A stretch of DNA of 64,000 nucleotides from Conus ventricosus (Eukaryota > Mollusca > Gastropoda > Neogastropoda > Conidae): NCBI GenBank assembly GCA_018398815.1, contig CM031614.1, positions 46,469,373 to 46,533,372 of the forward strand, in the 5' to 3' direction. A program made the translations under genes and the position numbers. A model generated the notes under the pieces. The model was given only the letters and a program-made list of their open reading frames with translations. It was not told the origin of the DNA and did no database searches. Below, in pieces: positions 38,106-44,808 of this stretch (its first letter is position 1; the number at the start of each line of letters is the position of its first letter).

Positions 38106-41100
38106 TTTTGTATGGCATACCTCATGAGGCACAACTTTACACACTGGATCATGTTGCATACCTTATGAGGACTGGAAAATGAAAATGGTGAAAAAGCTTG
38201 ACCAGGTTTTCTCGTATAGGAGAGAGATGTAAAATGTCAACGTGTTCTTCTTTTTGCTAAAAAGTCACAGATTCTTGTAAGTGCCACCTTTAGGATGGAA
38301 AAGTACATAATAAGCTTTTGCTTCATTTCATTTATGTTTTGTAACCAATATTGGGAAATAAACACGCACACACATACATATGTATTACACTCCATGAAAC
38401 AATGATGATTCTGTTGTCATGTCTCTTTTCCAAAAAATATATCATGCCATGGCACATTTATTTTCACTTTAGCAGTAACAAAAAAAGTGATGTTAGAATG
38501 CTCAACACCAGCATGGACAAATCATAATGTTGCTTCCTACAAGCTGGACATGAAGTAAAATCAAAACATGGGCAGTTTTTTTTCCCCCCATTTATCATTA
38601 GGCTCATTTTCAGCTGAATTTAGCTCATCCAAGCCTTTCCTATAAATCAGAGTTGTTGTGATTCTTGTTCTGTTCATACCCTTTAATCTCTTACCTGCAT
38701 GTCTCTAACTTCAGAACCTGTTACACCTTCTTAGTACATGACGTCCAACCCTAAGTAATGCTATCAGTAATCTCTTACATGCAGCTGGATAAAGTCTACG
38801 ATGCTCGTAACTCTCCTGAAGAGGATGACCCCAACGAGAGGTTTGAGGAGATGAGCCGCATGCGAGAGCACGTTTTTAAGGAGGTTGACACCAACAAGGA
38901 TTTTATGATCACCATGGACGAGTTTCTGACCTACACAGGCAAAGCAGGAGAGAACGCCAAGTTCAAGGAAGATGAAGGATGGGAGGTCAGTCTGTAGATA
39001 TGCAAGCAATGACCAGTGTGCCCATGACGTGTGTGTGTGTGTGTATGGTTAGTTGTCGGTTATTTGAGTCATCTCAGCACTTCTCTCCCAGCTCCAACAC
39101 TTGCAGTAGGTGCATGTGAAAGGAACAAAAGGCGCTGTCCAAGCAGAAGATTTGGGCTGTCAGTCCTGCACCTTCGGATGCCTTGCACAGGTTGTCAGAG
39201 AGACGCCTTCAGTTGAGGTTCTGTGATCCCAAAATGCAATCTTTGTGTGAGGTTCTCAACAGTTATTGTGAAGTGCCATGAAATTCTGACGCAATCTGAT
39301 TATAATTGTAACTGTTTGACATTGTCTATCCTTTGGCGTGTTTGTCAAAGCAAACAAATGACAAACTTCATGCTATCAAAAAGACATCTAGTAATGAGAA
39401 AGGGAGTGGAAAATACTTCATGCTATCAAAAAGACATCTAGTAATGAGAAAGGGAGTGGAAAATTAATTTCAGCAACATCGTATACACATATTTTTTTCT
39501 ATTTCACTCCTATGTGCAGGTTTTATTTTTCATTCATTTATTTCATATTGTGTGTGCTGTCAGGGGCTTATTGACACCACCCTGCTCATTCTGGCTTTCT
39601 CATGCACACCAGTATCTGTGATCTTTTCAGTACAGTCCCAGAGCCAGCAGTTCACATGGAGCAATTGATGTGAGCTAGTCATTAAACCACTCGCCATAGA
39701 AGACGCTGCACTGCTGCTGTATCATGCAGGTGATGGTCAGTGGTGTCTGTTCTGATGTAGCATTCACAACACACCAGTCTCTCTGCCCCCAAAGATTCAA
39801 GTTCCATAGCCTAATAGCAGTTTGGGGGTAGTGAACTATTAGAATCCACCATGCCCAGGGCATGGCATGATGGTAAGGCAGGACCCATCCCTCTCCTTCT
39901 GCCACCACAGCCTTACCTGACCTGAATCAGTAACCCATTTATTGCTGGTGGACAGAGAGGGTTTTCAAGCCCTAAAAATCTGACCCCACAAAATGACCCC
40001 ACAAACGGTTCAAACTAATGACACGTCACTCTGCAAGTGAATGCTTGAATCTTCTGTCAAATGGAATAATTGTATGATTACCATGCCAGCTTCAACGTCC
40101 CATTGCTGAGGGAGTCGCCACACCCATCCAACAAGTTTCCACAAACCTGAGATGACACAAAGGCCTCAAGACAAACTCACCATGGAGATGGATGTGGAGA
40201 GGAAATTGACACGGGTCGGCATGAGAGAAGGACGCTGAGGGCCACAGTATCTGACTTGTTTTATAATGCAGTGATACGTGAAGATAATGAATATGATGCA
40301 GTGGAGTTGCAGATTGGTCTGATAAAGAATATCCCCGCAGTGGAGGTTTTTTGGTCAATTTTGGTCTGAGTCTGCCCTTTAAGCTGACGCCTGCTCTTTT
40401 TGGTCAGAAATGCGCTCTGAGACTGCTAAGTGTATGAAATTCAAGTGTGTGCATCCAGTCTTCCTTTTTGATTCCATGGCACTCTGAACCGTTTCAGTAG
40501 GACTGGACTGAGTAATCCCACAAATGCATGCCTCTGATGGGGTTCGAACCCACAAACTCATAGTCCACAAACTGCAGCACTAGCCACTGCCTCATGATAG
40601 ATGAGATGGAATGACATCTGGAGGTTGTTTTTTTCTGTTTGTTTTTCTTTGTCTTTTTTATAAGTGTAGTTGCATAGAGAATTTTGGCTGTTCGTAGCAT
40701 GTGTGAAAAGAAAAGCAGCATAGTAAGCGTGTCGGGCCTGCAGCAATCGTGCTTCAGCGACTATTCGGCTGCCTTTATCGCTCATTCAGCTAAGAGCGTA
40801 AAGAAGCAGCCTCATATGCGGCCAGGCCTAACCCCCCTCTTCAGCCTCGCCCTCCCAAACCCAACCTTATCGGAAGCAGGCCCCATCCCGCACCGCATGC
40901 CCGCCCAGCGCTCTTCTCCCCCCTCTTGGCCCACACGAACCTCCCCAAGCACATTTTCATTGTGGCCGTTGGGGACAGCCCAAGAGTGTCTGGACGACCC
41001 TTCTACGGGGGAGCCGGAGCAGGGAGAACTCAGTCCGCTACAAACCCTGCCCCTCGGCCCTCTAGCGGGCAGCCCACCCCTACATGTCCACCAGTGGAGA

Positions 41101-43911
41101 CGTATGGCCTCAACCATGGATAGTAGCGTCCTAGAGGAGGGGTTCCGTCTGCCTTGGCCCACGAACGCCCTCCCTGATGCATTCTCCCCCTCCCTCCCCA
41201 GCCATACCTCCCGGACCCGGTGTCAATCTCCTGGCTGGTATGAGATTCGTCACATTCCATGATGGTCTCCCGACCCCAGAGAGGTCCTCCGTACACACCC
41301 CTGCCAGAAACCCTTACCCCCTAGGGATGATGGAGTCCCTCGTCCCTCATTCCCCTAGGCAGGTCCCCAAGCACCAACTTCTAGGTGTTCCGTCGTCGAT
41401 GGTCTTGAAACCGCCGACCGCGGGATCATTCCACTCCCCTGGGCCCTTGGTTCCGATGGGCCACGGACGAGTGGCTCGACCTTCCACCCTACCCCCGGGT
41501 TCCCATCTCCCTCCCAACCCTAACCTCTGGAACTCTACACAGACGCTTCCAACTCGGGCAGACACCCACTTGGAGACCCTTCATGCCCCCGGAGTGTGGG
41601 GTTCAGAGACAGCTCACCCCCACATCAATATCCTGGAATTGGAAGCAGCCAGGTTTGCCCTCTTCGACTAACTCCAGGTCTCTCACAGACTTGTTTTCTT
41701 TTTCTTGGACAACACTGCGGTGGCAGGGCATGTCAACAGGGGGGTGGGGGTGGGGGGGTTGCTCCCTAGTCTCTCTCTCCGATCAGAGGCCCTCCTCCGC
41801 TGGTGTCACTATAATGCGGGGAATACCTCTTCGCGTGAGGCACATAGTGGAACCCTCAGTATCTTAGCGGACTCCCTCAGTCGATCCAAGGCCCTCCTCC
41901 TCGGAATGGACCCTCAGCAGGCTACCCTTCTCTCGGTGTGAAAACATTGGGTCAGGCCCATGATCGACCTCTTTGCTCCTCCCTGGTTGGGCCGCATAGC
42001 ATACGCCATCCCTCTATTCCTAATCCCGCACAAGGTGATCAGGAAAGCAAGTCTGGTAAGACCCAGGCTCATCCTCATCGCCCCATGGTGGCCAACCCAG
42101 TTCTGGCTCCCGGACCCCAAGGCTGTCTCCCATGTTCCCCTCTCCAGTGGGGCACATGTTTGGACATGCTTAGACAGCCTCGCTTGGGTCGCCCCCACTC
42201 CAACCCCAGATGCTCCGCCTCATGCCTGGCTTCTGTGCCAGCCCAATTGTGAACATCTGCCCTCTCCTCCCAATAGACAGATCCCAGTCCGTCCTAGACA
42301 TACTCTCGCTAGACCTTCGGGACTTACCTACGGTATCGCGCAGAGTCAGCACATGGTCTCTCTACAATTCTGTTGGGGGAGATGGGTCTCTTGGTGCTCG
42401 GATAACGCTGTTCCCCACGATCGTCCTTCCAATTCCAGTTAGGCAACTTTCTATCCCCCTCCCTCTCCCTAAGGCTCTCTGCTAGCTCCATTCGGGGCTG
42501 CAGTCAGCTATCTGTGCCACTATTCACCAACTCAGCGGCACCCCCTTTTTAGAATAACTCCCTTCTCAGAAAGACTCAAAGGGGGTAGCTGCTAGCTCCG
42601 TTCGGGGCTACAGGCCAACTATCTGTACCACTATTCGCCAACTCGGTGGCCCCCTTCACAGACAGATTGTAAGGGGTAGCTCTACGTGAGTCTCTGTCCC
42701 CAAGGGTGTTCCCTTTGGGACCTCTTCATTCTCCTTGACGCTCTCTGAAAACCCCTTACTGGGGACCCCAGAGACATTGCCTTCCACAGGGACAGTGCTG
42801 TCTCTCTCTCAAGTTTCTTCCCAAATTCTTAGCCAAGAATCAGGAACCGGGCACAGCCTCTCCCTCCCTCGTCATCTGCTCACTCGCGGATATCTGGGAA
42901 AAAGGGAAAGCGGGGGGGCATGGACCTGTACCCTCCTAGGTGTCTGAGATACTACTGGGAATGCTTGCGCCCCAGGCACTCCTCCCAGAGGCGTCTCCTC
43001 ATTCCATCACCCCCAAGCATCATAAAAACTTCTCTCTGGCACTATACTATCTCTAGGTGGCTTTCCTAGACAGTCAGATCTGCTTACGCCCAGGCGTATA
43101 TGGATCTCCCCCGTCGTATCTCTTCAGGCCCATGAGGTCAGAGCGCTGGCCACTTCCGCAGCGTTCCAGCGCTCTATCCCTTTGCGCCACCTCCTGGAGG
43201 CAGCCTACTGGCGTTCGGAAAATCCCTTCCTAAAACTTTTATTCAAGGGATATCCGCATGACCAGGGCTGATGGTTCTAAGGGATTTCTTTTGCAGCTAA
43301 CGCAGCCATATCAGTTTCACTGCTAACCCCAAGAACCATTAGGGCACTCGGCCCTCCTCCAATTCCTTTAAATTCTGCTATGGTCTGACATAGTAAAGTA
43401 TATGACGCCAAAATGGGGACTTTGTATTATACTCCCTGTTTAGCTTGTATACTTACCATGTCAGACTCTAATGCCCACCCTACCTTTCCCGCTAGCGCTA
43501 TGGTTCTTGGGGTTACCTTGCGCATATGCCTCGCTGAATGAGGAACAGGAAGTTGACACCGGCTTCTTCCCTGGCGGAAGTAGGGTGGGCATCATGTGAT
43601 AGTCTTATTACTGCATTAGCCACAAAAAATTCGGCCTTTCAGAGCTAACTAACTGCCGTTGAATGCTATGGTCTGACATGGTAAGTATACTAGCCAAACA
43701 GGGAGTATAATACAAACTCCCCATTTTTCCATGGATATTGTCATTACTTTTTTGTGCTAATAGTTGTCAGTTGTTTTAATTTTTAGCTTTGCACTTCATT
43801 TTTGTCAGTGCTGGTTACAAAATATGCCCCTTTTTCATCTTAACCGCCATTCACCTTTGCCCACCCACTTACTCACTCACACACACATGCATGTATGCAC
43901 GCACGCATGCA

Positions 43912-43980
<69 letters not shown>

Positions 43981-44246
43981 CATCTTTTTTTTTATGTTTC
44001 ATTTTTAGGCAGTTTAGACAGTTATTCCAATGAATACCAAACCGTGCACAATAGCAGCAAAATAGTTTTTGTGTGTAAAAACGTTGGGTGTAGATGTGTT
44101 TGGCAAGGCTGTGACTCGTTTCATATGTTGGTATGTCATGCACAGACATTGGATGAAAATCCGCAGTTCAATGATGATGAATATGAGGAATTTATTCGCC
44201 AACATCACCCTGACCTTATTACGGTAAGTCTTTGGTGTGTGTGTGT

Positions 44247-44283
<37 letters not shown>

Positions 44284-44551
44284 AAAGTGAGAGAGAGAGT
44301 GTGTGTACTGAAGTGTATGTGTTAACATATAGATGGCCATGCCTCATAGGAACACAAGACATGTGTTTGCACACTGATTGCAGTGTTGCTGTATTCAGAA
44401 CAACAGTGTTCACTGTGTGTTTCTCATTTATTCTGCATTCAGATTGGGGGATTTCACGTTGCCCTTTCTTCATTTTCTTACAACTATTTGTTGATCACAC
44501 ACAGACATGTGTGCATGCACACATGCACGCACACACATGCTCTCTCTCGCA

Positions 44552-44582
<31 letters not shown>

Positions 44583-44725
44583 CACACACACACGCTCATG
44601 TGTACACACACACACACACACACACACACAAGCACACACACGCTCATGTATACACACACACGCGCGCGCTCACATACACACACACACACGCGCACATACA
44701 CGGACAGTGTGCCTGTATGGTGTGT

Positions 44726-44760
<35 letters not shown>

Positions 44761-44766
44761 CACGCA

Positions 44767-44808
<42 letters not shown>

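Larger units (their letters stand above)
36138..38784 (+). other. Intron region before EF-hand 2 exon; EF-hand 1 exon not found
   Basis: By homology an exon for EF-hand 1 (HDxNxDGxLD...EALF) should lie between the FDPKTFF exon and 38785. I cannot find it; the first 640 bp are still low quality. The rest holds a PLE palindrome (37200-37852), (TA)n tracts and a (CA)n tract (38036-38100). Confidence 0.5.
40820..43730 (+). mobile_element. DIRS-like (tyrosine-recombinase) retrotransposon, internally deleted
   Basis: Pieces in the DIRS order: a pre-RT segment (about 41080-41260), an RNase H segment (about 41440-41900), a DLFA...LILIAPWWP block (41960-42110) and a tyrosine recombinase (about 42250-43260). 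The RT palm is essentially missing, as the pre-RT segment runs within about 150 bp into the sequence preceding RNase H. The 3' end has short inverted repeats (43323-43338 with 43500-43515; 43410-43466 with 43671-43727) as expected for the complementary region used in DIRS circularisation. GC content is clearly higher than in the surrounding intron. Left boundary uncertain. Frames are broken in several places. Confidence 0.8.
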
